Assembly (NCBI GenBank): GCA_022710245.1
Contig: JAKLHH010000611.1
Coordinates: 1-5,416 of the forward strand
Reading direction: 5' to 3'
Origin: Myxococcota bacterium
GTDB lineage: Bacteria > Myxococcota > Polyangia > GCA-2747355 > JAKLHH01
Length of the DNA: 5,416 bases
A program made the translations under genes and the position numbers. Shown here piece by piece: positions 1 through 5,416 of this stretch. A model generated the notes under the pieces. The model was not told the origin of the DNA and did not search any database. It saw nothing but the letters and a program-made list of their open reading frames with translations. Numbering within the stretch: the first letter of the stretch is position 1; each line of letters opens with the position of its first letter.

Positions 1-1623
1 CATGTCGTCGAAGCTGTGGCTGATCTCGTGGCCGATGGTGGCGCCGGCCGCGCCGTAGTCCATCACCGCCGGCCGCGCCGGGTCGAACTCGGGCGGCTGC
101 AGGATCGCCGCCGGGAAGTTGAGCGCGTTCATCGCCGGCAGGTTCACCGCGTTGACGAGGTGAGGGTTCATCACCCACTCGGAGCGGTCCACCGGCTGGC
201 CGAGCTTGGCGAGGCTGCGGCGGTACTCGAAGCGCGAGGCGCGCTCCGCGTTGCCGAGCGCGTCGCCGCGCACGACCTCGAGCGCGGAGTAGTCGCGCCA
301 GCGGTCGGGGTAGCCGACGCCGACGCGGAGCACGGCGAGCTTCGCCTTGGCCTTGGCCTTCGTCGCCGGCGTCATCCAGGTGAGCCGGTCGATGCGGCGG
401 GCGAAGGCGGCGACCTCGTTCTTCACCATCGCCTCGGCGCGCGCCTTCTCCGAGGGCGGGAAGTAGCGGGCCACGTAGAGCCTGCCCACCGCCTCGCCGA
501 GCGCGTCGTTGGTCGCGGCGACCGCGCGCTTCCAGCGCTCGCGGAGCTGCGGCACGCCGGAGAGGACGGTGCCGTGGAAGGCGAAGGCCTCCTGCACGAA
601 CGCGCGCGGCAGGACGCTCGCCACGTGCTCGATGGCGTGGAAGGTGAGGTACTCCTTCCAGACGGCGAGCGGCTGGCTCCTCACCAGCGCGGCGATGCCG
701 GTCACCGCGGCCGGCTGCCAGATGACGAAGCGCTGCGGGCGCTCGAGGCCGGCGGCGGCGAGGAAGGCCTCCCAGTCGAGGCCGGGCGCCCGCGTGGAGA
801 GCTCCGCGCGCGACCAGTGGTTGTTCCCCTTCTGCACGTCCTCGCTCTCGACGCGGCTCGCGTGCGCCTCGGCGATCTTGCGCTCGAGCTCGAAGACGCG
901 GGCGGCCTTGCCCTCGGGGTCGGCCTGGCCGGCGAGGCGGAGCATGGCCGCGACGTGCTGCTGGTACCTCTTGCGGAGCTCCGCCATCCTCGGCGAGGGG
1001 TCGAGGTAGTACTGGCGGTCGGGCATCACCAGCCCGCCCTGCAGCAGGAAGGGCGAGTAGCTCTTCGGCTCGTCGAGGTCCTGGGCGACCCAGAGGCCGA
1101 AGAGGTTATCGGTGTGGAGCTCGGTGGCGTTGAGGACGTCCACGTCGGCGCGGAGCGCGCTGCCGAGGAAGCGCGCGAGGGCGCGCGCGTCGCCGAGGGC
1201 GCCGATCCGCTCGAGGGTGGGCCGGAGCGGCGCCAGGCCCTTGCCCTCGATGGCCGCCTCGTCCATGAAGCTCGCGTAGTAGTCGCCGATCTTCTTCGCG
1301 TTCGGATCGTCGCCGGGGGCGCGCGCGGCCTCGGTGATCAGCTCGGCGGTGCGCCGATCGGTGAGCTCGGCCATCATCGCGCCCACCCCCCAGGAGGGGC
1401 GGTCGGCGGGGATCTCGGTCTTCTTGAGCCAGGCCCCGCTGGCGTAGTCGCCGAAGTCGTCGCCCGGCCGGACGGAGCGGTCCATGCCGTCGAGGTCGAC
1501 GCCGAGCCGGTGCGCGAGGGTGCCAGGCGCGTGGTCGGCGGGGGCGTTGTGGTGGCAGCTGGCGGCGAGCGTCAGGGCCAGGGCGAGGGGGGCGAGGGCG
1601 AGGGGGGCGAACGCGAGGCGCAT
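1..1623 (-). CDS. M13 family (neprilysin/PepO-like) zinc metallopeptidase, probable lipoprotein, 3' end outside the window
   Basis: The gene reads without a stop from ATG at 1623-1621 to the window edge (541 codons). Only the N-terminal part is present; bacterial M13 enzymes are usually near 680-700 residues. Residues 1-23 form a signal peptide ending LTLAASC, so Cys23 is a likely lipidation site, although Ala rather than Leu at -3 makes the lipobox imperfect. The N-terminal M13 domain starts at MDRSVRPGDDF (47-57). The catalytic domain carries FPAAILQPP (503-511) and the zinc site GHEISH (531-536), giving ligands His532 and His536 and catalytic Glu533. The third ligand (ExxD) lies beyond the edge. 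The usual substrate-binding NAYY motif reads NAVN (491-494). An AGGAG 7 nt upstream supports this start. By family, it should hydrolyse oligopeptides outside the cytoplasm. The family call is secure; the substrate is unknown. Confidence 0.96.
   Translation of the reverse strand, partial: MRLAFAPLALAPLALALTLAASCHHNAPADHAPGTLAHRLGVDLDGMDRSVRPGDDFGDYASGAWLKKTEIPADRPSWGVGAMMAELTDRRTAELITEAARAPGDDPNAKKIGDYYASFMDEAAIEGKGLAPLRPTLERIGALGDARALARFLGSALRADVDVLNATELHTDNLFGLWVAQDLDEPKSYSPFLLQGGLVMPDRQYYLDPSPRMAELRKRYQQHVAAMLRLAGQADPEGKAARVFELERKIAEAHASRVESEDVQKGNNHWSRAELSTRAPGLDWEAFLAAAGLERPQRFVIWQPAAVTGIAALVRSQPLAVWKEYLTFHAIEHVASVLPRAFVQEAFAFHGTVLSGVPQLRERWKRAVAATNDALGEAVGRLYVARYFPPSEKARAEAMVKNEVAAFARRIDRLTWMTPATKAKAKAKLAVLRVGVGYPDRWRDYSALEVVRGDALGNAERASRFEYRRSLAKLGQPVDRSEWVMNPHLVNAVNLPAMNALNFPAAILQPPEFDPARPAVMDYGAAGATIGHEISHSFDDM
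1581..1610. repeat. perfect 15-bp in-frame tandem duplication with G-quadruplex pattern in the signal-peptide coding region
   Basis: GGGCGAGGGGGGCGA occurs twice with no gap and no mismatch (1581-1595 and 1596-1610). On the coding (minus) strand it encodes the hydrophobic core of the M13 peptidase signal peptide as two five-residue units (FAPLA, LAPLA). On the plus strand, which is the template strand for this gene, there are four G-tracts at 1581-1583, 1587-1592, 1596-1598 and 1602-1607, each separated by CGA. This fits the classic G-quadruplex pattern. Another GGG lies at 1575-1577. The duplication is directly visible; any quadruplex or length variation is inferred. Confidence 0.9.
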
Positions 1624-1630
1624 GGGTCAT

Positions 1631-1644
1631 CTCCTGGCCAGGAG
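1631..1644. promoter_or_regulatory. perfect 14-bp palindrome containing the M13 peptidase ribosome binding site
   Basis: CTCCTGGCCAGGAG is a perfect palindrome. Read on the minus strand, its proximal half is AGGAG (1635-1631), 7 nt from the peptidase ATG, so this is the Shine-Dalgarno that fixes that start. In the transcript the other half-site (CTCCT) is complementary to the AGGAG, although a perfect palindrome with no loop would have to open several central bases to fold. As DNA it could be a repressor operator. A possible -10 (TATGCC preceded by TGC, minus strand 1649-1644) abuts it. The ribosome binding site role is solid; the regulatory role is inference. Confidence 0.5.
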
Positions 1645-1805
1645 GCATAGCACACTTGCTCGCGCCGCCACTCGCCTTCCCCTCGCCCATGCCTCTTCTG
1701 GCGCGGCCGTCCGGCCGGGAGCGAGAACCAGGCCCGCGCGGGTTGCACGACCCCTCCCGCCGGGCCAAACCTAGTCCACGAACGGTCTCAGCACCACCCC
1801 AGCAC
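1645..1805. promoter_or_regulatory. divergent intergenic control region between the M13 peptidase and the peroxiredoxin
   Basis: The whole gap between the divergent genes is 195 bp (1624-1818) and must hold both promoters. Nothing in it matches a strong sigma-70 promoter. For the peroxiredoxin, TTGCAC (1743-1748) is a possible -35, but the best -10 at 18-bp spacing (AAACCT, 1767-1772) is poor. A 10-bp palindrome CCCGCGCGGG (1733-1742) lies directly against that -35. For the peptidase, minus-strand TGC-TATGCC (TATGCC at 1649-1644) is a possible extended -10 with no good -35. GGCC-rich inverted sequence lies around 1704-1717. No OxyR-type site was found. Assignments here are tentative. Confidence 0.3.
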
Positions 1806-1811
1806 GAGGAG
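1806..1811 (+). promoter_or_regulatory. ribosome binding site of the peroxiredoxin gene
   Basis: GAGGAG lies 7 nt before the ATG at 1819, an ideal spacing. It supports this start, which also gives the usual AhpC N-terminus (MSLI). Confidence 0.8.
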
Positions 1812-1818
1812 CAACGCG

Positions 1819-2343
1819 ATGTCTCTGATTGGAAAGCACGAGCCAGAGTGGACCCAGAACGCCCACGTGAAGGGCGAGCAGAAGACGCTGCGCAGCAGCG
1901 ACTACAAGGGCAAGTGGCACGTCCTCTACTTCTACCCGCTCGACTTCACCTTCGTCTGCCCGACGGAGATCGTCGGCTTCCAGAAGCTCAGCGGCGAGCT
2001 CGCCGACGACGGCGTGGCCGTCATCGGCTGCAGCACCGACAGCTTCTACAGCCACAAGGCCTGGCTCGCCGACCGCAAGATCTTCCCGCAGGAGATCACC
2101 CACCCGGTCCTCGCCGACACCAACCACTCGGTGGCGCGCGCCTTCGGCGTGCTCAAGGAGGAGGACGGGGTCGCCTTCCGCGGCACCGTCGTCATCGACG
2201 ACAAGGGGATCGTCCGCTCGATCTCGGTCAACGACCTCTCCGCCGGCCGCAGCCCCGCCGAGGTCCTGCGCACGGTGCAGGCCCTCCAGAGCGGTGGCCT
2301 CTGCGGCGCCGACTGGAAGAAGGGCGAGAAGTTCGTCGGCTGA
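1819..2343 (+). CDS. ahpC: AhpC/Prx1-type typical 2-Cys peroxiredoxin
   Basis: This 174-residue cytoplasmic thiol peroxidase should reduce hydrogen peroxide, organic hydroperoxides and possibly peroxynitrite. The peroxidatic site is PLDFTFVC (40-47), with Pro40, Thr44, Cys47 and active-site Arg121. The resolving cysteine is Cys162 (GGLCGADW), which would form an intersubunit disulfide with Cys47 in the dimer. An extra cysteine is present at 71. The protein ends 12 residues after Cys162. It lacks both the C-terminal YF helix and the GGLG loop associated with overoxidation-sensitive Prx1 enzymes, so it is probably of the robust type (inference from family knowledge). No AhpF is visible. The next gene, 12 nt downstream, encodes a CxxC thioredoxin-fold protein and is the obvious candidate reductant. 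Divergent from the M13 peptidase. The family call is secure; the ahpC symbol rests on family resemblance. Confidence 0.96.
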   Translation: MSLIGKHEPEWTQNAHVKGEQKTLRSSDYKGKWHVLYFYPLDFTFVCPTEIVGFQKLSGELADDGVAVIGCSTDSFYSHKAWLADRKIFPQEITHPVLADTNHSVARAFGVLKEEDGVAFRGTVVIDDKGIVRSISVNDLSAGRSPAEVLRTVQALQSGGLCGADWKKGEKFVG

Positions 2344-2349
2344 GGAGGT
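2343..2349 (+). promoter_or_regulatory. strong ribosome binding site of the thioredoxin-like gene
   Basis: AGGAGGT is a near-perfect Shine-Dalgarno that overlaps the last base of the peroxiredoxin TGA stop (2341-2343) and sits 6 nt before the ATG at 2356. It fixes the start and suggests efficient translation from a shared transcript. Confidence 0.85.
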
Positions 2350-2355
2350 GCGTCC

Positions 2356-2715
2356 ATGAGCAGGCTGGAGCAGCTCGAGGGTGAGCGCTGGAAGGATCTC
2401 ACCGCGGCGCCGGTGGCGGTGCTGATGCTGGGCAAGAGCACCTGCGCGGCGTGCAACGCCTTCACCGAGGAGCTCGAGGCGGCGCTCGGCCGTGCCGGGT
2501 TCTGGCCCGAGGTCCGCTTCGGCAAGATGCTCCTCGACAGGCCGGGGCTGGCCAGCTTCAAGCGCGCCAGCCCCTGGCTCGCCGAGGTGCAGGACCTGCC
2601 CTACACGGTGATCTACGTGAAGGGCGAGCGGTTCAAGGCCTTCGCCGGCGGCGGCCTCGAGCGCCTCGAGAACCGGCTGCGCCAGGTCGGGCAGGGCGAG
2701 GCGCCGCCGGTCTGA
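2356..2715 (+). CDS. thioredoxin-fold protein with CAAC active site, partner of the upstream peroxiredoxin
   Basis: This small 119-residue protein has no signal peptide and is probably cytoplasmic. Residues 19-28 (PVAVLMLGKS) form a beta strand leading into the redox motif CAAC (Cys30, Cys33), followed by a helix (FTEELEAAL). A second strand-turn-strand with DLPYTVIYVKGE (80-91) carries the cis-proline (Pro82) that faces the CxxC in thioredoxin folds, then a Gly-rich turn (98-100) and a C-terminal helix (LERLENRLRQ). The CGPC dipeptide and the preceding Trp of true thioredoxins are absent (the site reads STCAACN), so this is a divergent thioredoxin-like protein. Its position 12 nt after the peroxiredoxin suggests that it reduces the Cys47-Cys162 disulfide. 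It could instead accept electrons from another thiol or act on other proteins. The fold is well supported; the partner is inferred. Confidence 0.88.
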   Translation: MSRLEQLEGERWKDLTAAPVAVLMLGKSTCAACNAFTEELEAALGRAGFWPEVRFGKMLLDRPGLASFKRASPWLAEVQDLPYTVIYVKGERFKAFAGGGLERLENRLRQVGQGEAPPV

Positions 2716-2716
2716 T

Positions 2717-2732
2717 CCGGGTTCGGCCCCGG
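2717..2732 (+). terminator. possible GC-rich hairpin after the peroxiredoxin operon
   Basis: CCGGG (2717-2721) can pair with CCCGG (2728-2732) around a 6-nt loop TTCGGC, starting 2 nt after the stop of the thioredoxin-like gene. No U-tract follows, so it is not a classical intrinsic terminator. It may stabilise the 3' end or only assist termination. Short GC-rich stems are common by chance in DNA of this composition. Confidence 0.25.
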
Positions 2733-2865
2733 CCCTGGTGACCTCGGATCGCGCGAGGTGCTCGGTCGCGTGGGGCAAGGGCACGCCGTGGCGGGCGGGT
2801 CTCCTGCGCGAGCGCCGCGCTGCGGACGCCTCGGCCGCCACCCGCCGGCTCGGCTCGGCGGCCCG

Positions 2866-2885
2866 CTCTGTCGCTCTGCTCTGTC
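2866..2885. repeat. short CTCTG direct repeats upstream of the lipoprotein promoter
   Basis: CTCTG begins at 2866, 2874 and 2879, and CTCTGTC is repeated exactly at 2866-2872 and 2879-2885 (13 bp apart). The tract is pyrimidine-rich on the plus strand and ends 7 bp before the candidate -35. It could be an activator site or simple low-complexity sequence. Nothing else recognisable was seen between 2733 and 2865. Confidence 0.3.
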
Positions 2886-2892
2886 TCGCAGG

Positions 2893-2921
2893 TTGGCAGC
2901 ATGCGCTGACGCTGCTACCGT
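2893..2921 (+). promoter_or_regulatory. candidate sigma-70 extended -10 promoter of the Ig/NHL lipoprotein gene
   Basis: TTGGCA (2893-2898, 5 of 6 to TTGACA) is followed after exactly 17 bp by TACCGT (2916-2921), which keeps the most conserved -10 bases (T1, A2, T6). TGC directly before the hexamer (2913-2915) makes an extended -10. The start point would be near 2928, leaving a leader of only about 8 nt, so translation would be nearly leaderless. The inverted repeat GGCAGCA (2895-2901) / TGCTACC (2913-2919), with one mismatch, spans the -35 to -10 region and could be an operator. Confidence 0.45.
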
Positions 2922-2935
2922 GAGAAGAGCACGCC

Positions 2936-5416
2936 ATGCCTGGTCGGTCCTTGTACGCTCGTGCGCGTCAGACGACGAGGGTCGCCGCGGGTTGCCTCGT
3001 GCTGCCCCTGCTGCTGGCCTCTGGTGGATGTCTCCGCTTCCTCGGCGACGGCGGCAACGGCGGCCGTGACGCCGGCCGCGATGCCCCCGCCGGCCCGATC
3101 CGGCTCCTCGCGCCCACCGGCGGCGAGCTGCTGCTGGGAGGAGCCCGCTTCACCATCCAGTGGAGCTCGACCGCGCCGCTCCAGAGCGTCAGCCTCGATC
3201 AGAGCAGCGACAGCGGTGGCTCCTGGGCGGCGATCGTGAGCGGGGTCAGCGCCACGAGCTACGACTGGGAGCTCCCGACGGCCGATTCGAACGCCATGCG
3301 GGTCAGGATCCGAGCCTCCTTCGTGGGCGGCGGCACGGCCGAGGACCAGAGCCGCGCGGACTTCACCGTCGACGCCACGCCGCCGGTGCTCGAGGCCCTC
3401 GCGATCAAGCAGCAGAGCCCGGTCGCTGCCCCGTTCGTCAACGTGCTGACCACGGTCAAGGACACGAGCGGCGCCGCCCAGATCGTGGTGCGCGACGGAG
3501 TCGACTCCCTCGACGGAGCGACCTGGCGCCCGTACCAGGCGGACTACCCGGTCACCCTCGCCGCGACCCAGGGGGAGCACGTGCTGTCGGTGTGGGTCAA
3601 GGATCGCGTCGGCCTCACCTCGAGCCGCGCGGAGCTGCGGATGGCGATCGATCGGGCGACGCCGCCGATCGTGCGCCTCCTGGGGCCTGGGCCCCTGACC
3701 CAGCTCTCTCCCGGCTCGACGGTGCAGCTCGAGCTCCACGCCCACGACAGCGAGGGGCCGATGCCGGTCGGGGCGGTCGACCTCTCCTACAGCCTCGACA
3801 ACCGGCGGACCTGGACGCCGCTCGCGCTCGGGCTCAGCGTCGCCAAGGAGGAGACGGACCCGGAGCTCGTCAACCTGACGCACGGGTGGACGGTGCCGGC
3901 GGCGGTCGCCGGGCTGCCTGTCGTGGTGCGCGCGCTGGCGCGCGACAGGGCGGGCAACCAGAGCATGGCCCACAGCGGGCTCTTCAACGCGCCCGGGCTG
4001 AGGATCCTGGCCGGGGGGCGCGGAGATGACAACGGGGTCACCGCGACGGCGACGCTGATCAACGCGAGCACCTACTACCAGCAGGCCTATCACCTCAACC
4101 AGCTGGTCAGAGACCCGATCAGCGGCGACATCTTCCTCGGGGACCGACTGCAGGGGCTGCGGATCGTGGACGGCTCGACCCGGCTCATCTCCAGGGCGCC
4201 GCTCGCCGGCGGGCAGATCATCGTCTCGCTGACCCGCGACGACGCGGGCAGCATCCTCGGCTGCAACCAGACCGGCATCTACCGCTGGAACCGCGCCTCG
4301 CGGGGATGGGAGCTGTGGCTGGCCGAGCCCTGCGACCACCTGGCCGGCACCAAGGCCGCGCCCCAGACCATCTACTGGATGGCGAAGAACAAGCTCTACG
4401 GGCTGCTCGGCTCGCAGCCGACCTGGCTGGCCTTCAACGGGGCGGTGGAGCCCCTCTCGACGACCTGCTACGCGCTCGCGCCCGCAGACCCCAGGCAGGG
4501 CTGCGCGCCCAAGAGCTTCGAGGCCATCGCCGTCGACGGCAAGGGCCGGGTGCTGTTCCCGGACAACTGCGGCTGGTGGGGCCAGGCCCCGGGCTGCGGC
4601 GACCGCATGCTGTGCTTCGACCCCGCCGACGGCAAGGTGCACGATCTCGGGCAGCCAGCGTCGGGGAACGTCGTCTACCGCTCGTCCAGCGACTCCGTCG
4701 TGGTGATCGCGCAGGGGATGGTCGACGAGGATCCTGAGAGCGGTGAGCTCACCATGGCTGTCTCTAGCCAGATCCTGCGGTACCCGGCCACCGTGAAGCT
4801 GAACTCCTGGCAGGGCAACAGCTCCGGTCTGCCCCAGGCGGGGCAGACTCCCCTCGAGCACATCGCGGGAGCGCCCGTCGGGTTCGGCGACGGGGGCCTG
4901 GCCATCGAGGCCCACCTCGACGCGCCGACCTGGGTCAACGTGGGGCACTCGATCGGCCCCGAGTCCGGCCTGATCTTCCTCGAGGAGGGCAACGGCTGCT
5001 GCATGCGGTGGGCCGACGGCCTCCGCGTGATCGACCTGGCGGCCGGCACCATCAACAGCTACACGTCGGCGACGCTGGTCTCCCACCGCGGGGACGAGGT
5101 CTACTTCCCGGCCTCCGGCGGCGGGTTCATCTCCACCGCGGGCGCGGCGCGAGCTCACGTCCTCGCCTCCGGCAAGAAGGCCTCGACGCACACGGGGCCG
5201 CACGACTGCATGGTCTCGCCCCAGGACGGGCAGAGCGCGCTGACGGCGAGCTGGCCGCGCGAGATCAGCTGGTCGCCCAACTACGCACACGGCCTCTCGC
5301 ACAGCGACGGGTACATCTACCTCGCGGGGTCTCGCAACACGACGCCCCCCGCCACCTCGGTCGATCACTGCACCGGCACCGCCGACATCGCCGTCATGCG
5401 GTTCAGCTACGATCCG
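2936..5416 (+). CDS. predicted surface lipoprotein with three Ig-like domains and an NHL-like beta-propeller, 3' end outside the window
   Basis: An open frame of 827 codons runs off the right edge. An in-frame TGA at 2921-2923 leaves ATG 2936 as the first start; the ribosome binding site (GAGAAGAG, from 2924 region) is weak. Residues 1-32 are a lipoprotein signal ending LLLASGGC (Cys32), then a flexible Gly/Asp/Ala linker (37-53). Ig-like domain 1 (55-145) shows the bacterial pattern PTGGE...IQW...SSDSGGSW...YDWELP. Domain 2 (147-238) starts ATPP and ends VWVKDRVGLTS. Domain 3 (239-352) starts ATPP, holds YSLDNRRTW and ends ARDRAGN. From about 385 there are repeated strand-turn units ending in xxVDxxxG or RW/RY motifs, a propeller of perhaps seven or eight blades, including an NHL-type GFGDGGLA...LDAP (649-664). 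Eleven cysteines (443-812) all lie in the propeller. No catalytic motif is visible. Binding or scaffold function on the cell surface is inferred; the ligand is unknown. Confidence 0.88.
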   Translation, partial: MPGRSLYARARQTTRVAAGCLVLPLLLASGGCLRFLGDGGNGGRDAGRDAPAGPIRLLAPTGGELLLGGARFTIQWSSTAPLQSVSLDQSSDSGGSWAAIVSGVSATSYDWELPTADSNAMRVRIRASFVGGGTAEDQSRADFTVDATPPVLEALAIKQQSPVAAPFVNVLTTVKDTSGAAQIVVRDGVDSLDGATWRPYQADYPVTLAATQGEHVLSVWVKDRVGLTSSRAELRMAIDRATPPIVRLLGPGPLTQLSPGSTVQLELHAHDSEGPMPVGAVDLSYSLDNRRTWTPLALGLSVAKEETDPELVNLTHGWTVPAAVAGLPVVVRALARDRAGNQSMAHSGLFNAPGLRILAGGRGDDNGVTATATLINASTYYQQAYHLNQLVRDPISGDIFLGDRLQGLRIVDGSTRLISRAPLAGGQIIVSLTRDDAGSILGCNQTGIYRWNRASRGWELWLAEPCDHLAGTKAAPQTIYWMAKNKLYGLLGSQPTWLAFNGAVEPLSTTCYALAPADPRQGCAPKSFEAIAVDGKGRVLFPDNCGWWGQAPGCGDRMLCFDPADGKVHDLGQPASGNVVYRSSSDSVVVIAQGMVDEDPESGELTMAVSSQILRYPATVKLNSWQGNSSGLPQAGQTPLEHIAGAPVGFGDGGLAIEAHLDAPTWVNVGHSIGPESGLIFLEEGNGCCMRWADGLRVIDLAAGTINSYTSATLVSHRGDEVYFPASGGGFISTAGAARAHVLASGKKASTHTGPHDCMVSPQDGQSALTASWPREISWSPNYAHGLSHSDGYIYLAGSRNTTPPATSVDHCTGTADIAVMRFSYDP

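Noticed and set aside
16..1650. A 544-codon open frame on the plus strand
   Set aside because: It is antisense to the M13 peptidase and has Arg/Glu/Gly-rich composition, with no domain. The opposite strand carries HEISH and a conserved M13 layout.
1624..1818. OxyR-type or sigma-54 sites upstream of the peroxiredoxin
   Set aside because: No ATAG-N7-CTAT pattern was found. TTGCACG at 1743 resembles a sigma-54 -24 element but has no TTGC-type -12 at the required spacing.
2738..2923. A 61-codon plus-strand frame starting at GTG in the gap before the lipoprotein
   Set aside because: It has no Shine-Dalgarno and no recognisable sequence, and it overlaps the candidate promoter. It is more likely non-coding.
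1771..2937. A 388-codon minus-strand frame covering the peroxiredoxin and thioredoxin-like genes
   Set aside because: It is antisense to two well-supported genes and has Ala/Arg/Glu low-complexity translation.
3682..3695. GGGGCC-TG-GGCCCC hairpin
   Set aside because: It lies inside the lipoprotein coding sequence, encodes an ordinary Gly-Pro turn, and has no U-tract or gene boundary nearby.
2915..5368. An 817-codon open frame on the minus strand
   Set aside because: It is antisense to the lipoprotein. Its translation is Arg/Gly/Val-rich low-complexity sequence with no recognisable domain, whereas the plus frame gives a lipobox, Ig domains and NHL motifs. Strong third-position GC bias keeps antisense frames open.
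1..5416. tRNA, rRNA, CRISPR, insertion sequence, phage or attachment-site signals
   Set aside because: Both strands were read for such structures. No cloverleaf, regularly spaced repeats, terminal inverted repeats or transposase motifs were seen.

Overview
The window is very GC-rich, with G or C in most third codon positions. Three features suggest an uncultured or little-studied Myxococcota (former Deltaproteobacteria) or a similar GC-rich Gram-negative: two predicted lipoproteins, a Gly/Asp/Ala-rich linker after one lipobox, and surface Ig-plus-propeller architecture. This placement is an inference from style and composition, because no marker gene is present.

Layout. (1) 1-1623, minus strand: the N-terminal 541 residues of a secreted M13 (neprilysin/PepO-like) zinc metallopeptidase, probably a lipoprotein. 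It is cut by the left edge just after the HEISH zinc site. (2) 1624-1818: a divergent intergenic region with a perfect 14-bp palindrome over the peptidase ribosome binding site. (3) 1819-2343, plus strand: a complete 174-residue AhpC/Prx1-type 2-Cys peroxiredoxin. (4) 2356-2715, plus strand: a complete 119-residue thioredoxin-fold protein with a non-canonical CAAC motif, 12 nt after the peroxiredoxin stop and almost certainly in its operon. (5) 2716-2935: an intergenic region with a possible hairpin after the operon and a good candidate extended -10 promoter for the next gene. (6) 2936-5416, plus strand: 827 residues of a lipoprotein with three Ig-like domains and an NHL-like beta-propeller, still open at the right edge.

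How they fit together. The peroxiredoxin and thioredoxin-like protein form a cytoplasmic peroxide-detoxification pair, in which the CAAC protein is a plausible reductant for the peroxiredoxin. The two large flanking genes encode envelope or surface lipoproteins and need not be functionally linked to the pair. The only visible link is the shared divergent control region between the peptidase and the peroxiredoxin.

There is no tRNA, rRNA, CRISPR array, insertion sequence or phage gene. The genes themselves belong to known families. The less ordinary signals are the peroxiredoxin/CAAC pairing, a perfect 15-bp in-frame tandem duplication with a G-quadruplex pattern inside the peptidase signal peptide, the palindrome over its ribosome binding site, and a lipoprotein whose 11 mature-region cysteines (beyond the lipobox Cys) all lie in the propeller. 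I see no convincing evidence of a wholly new system.
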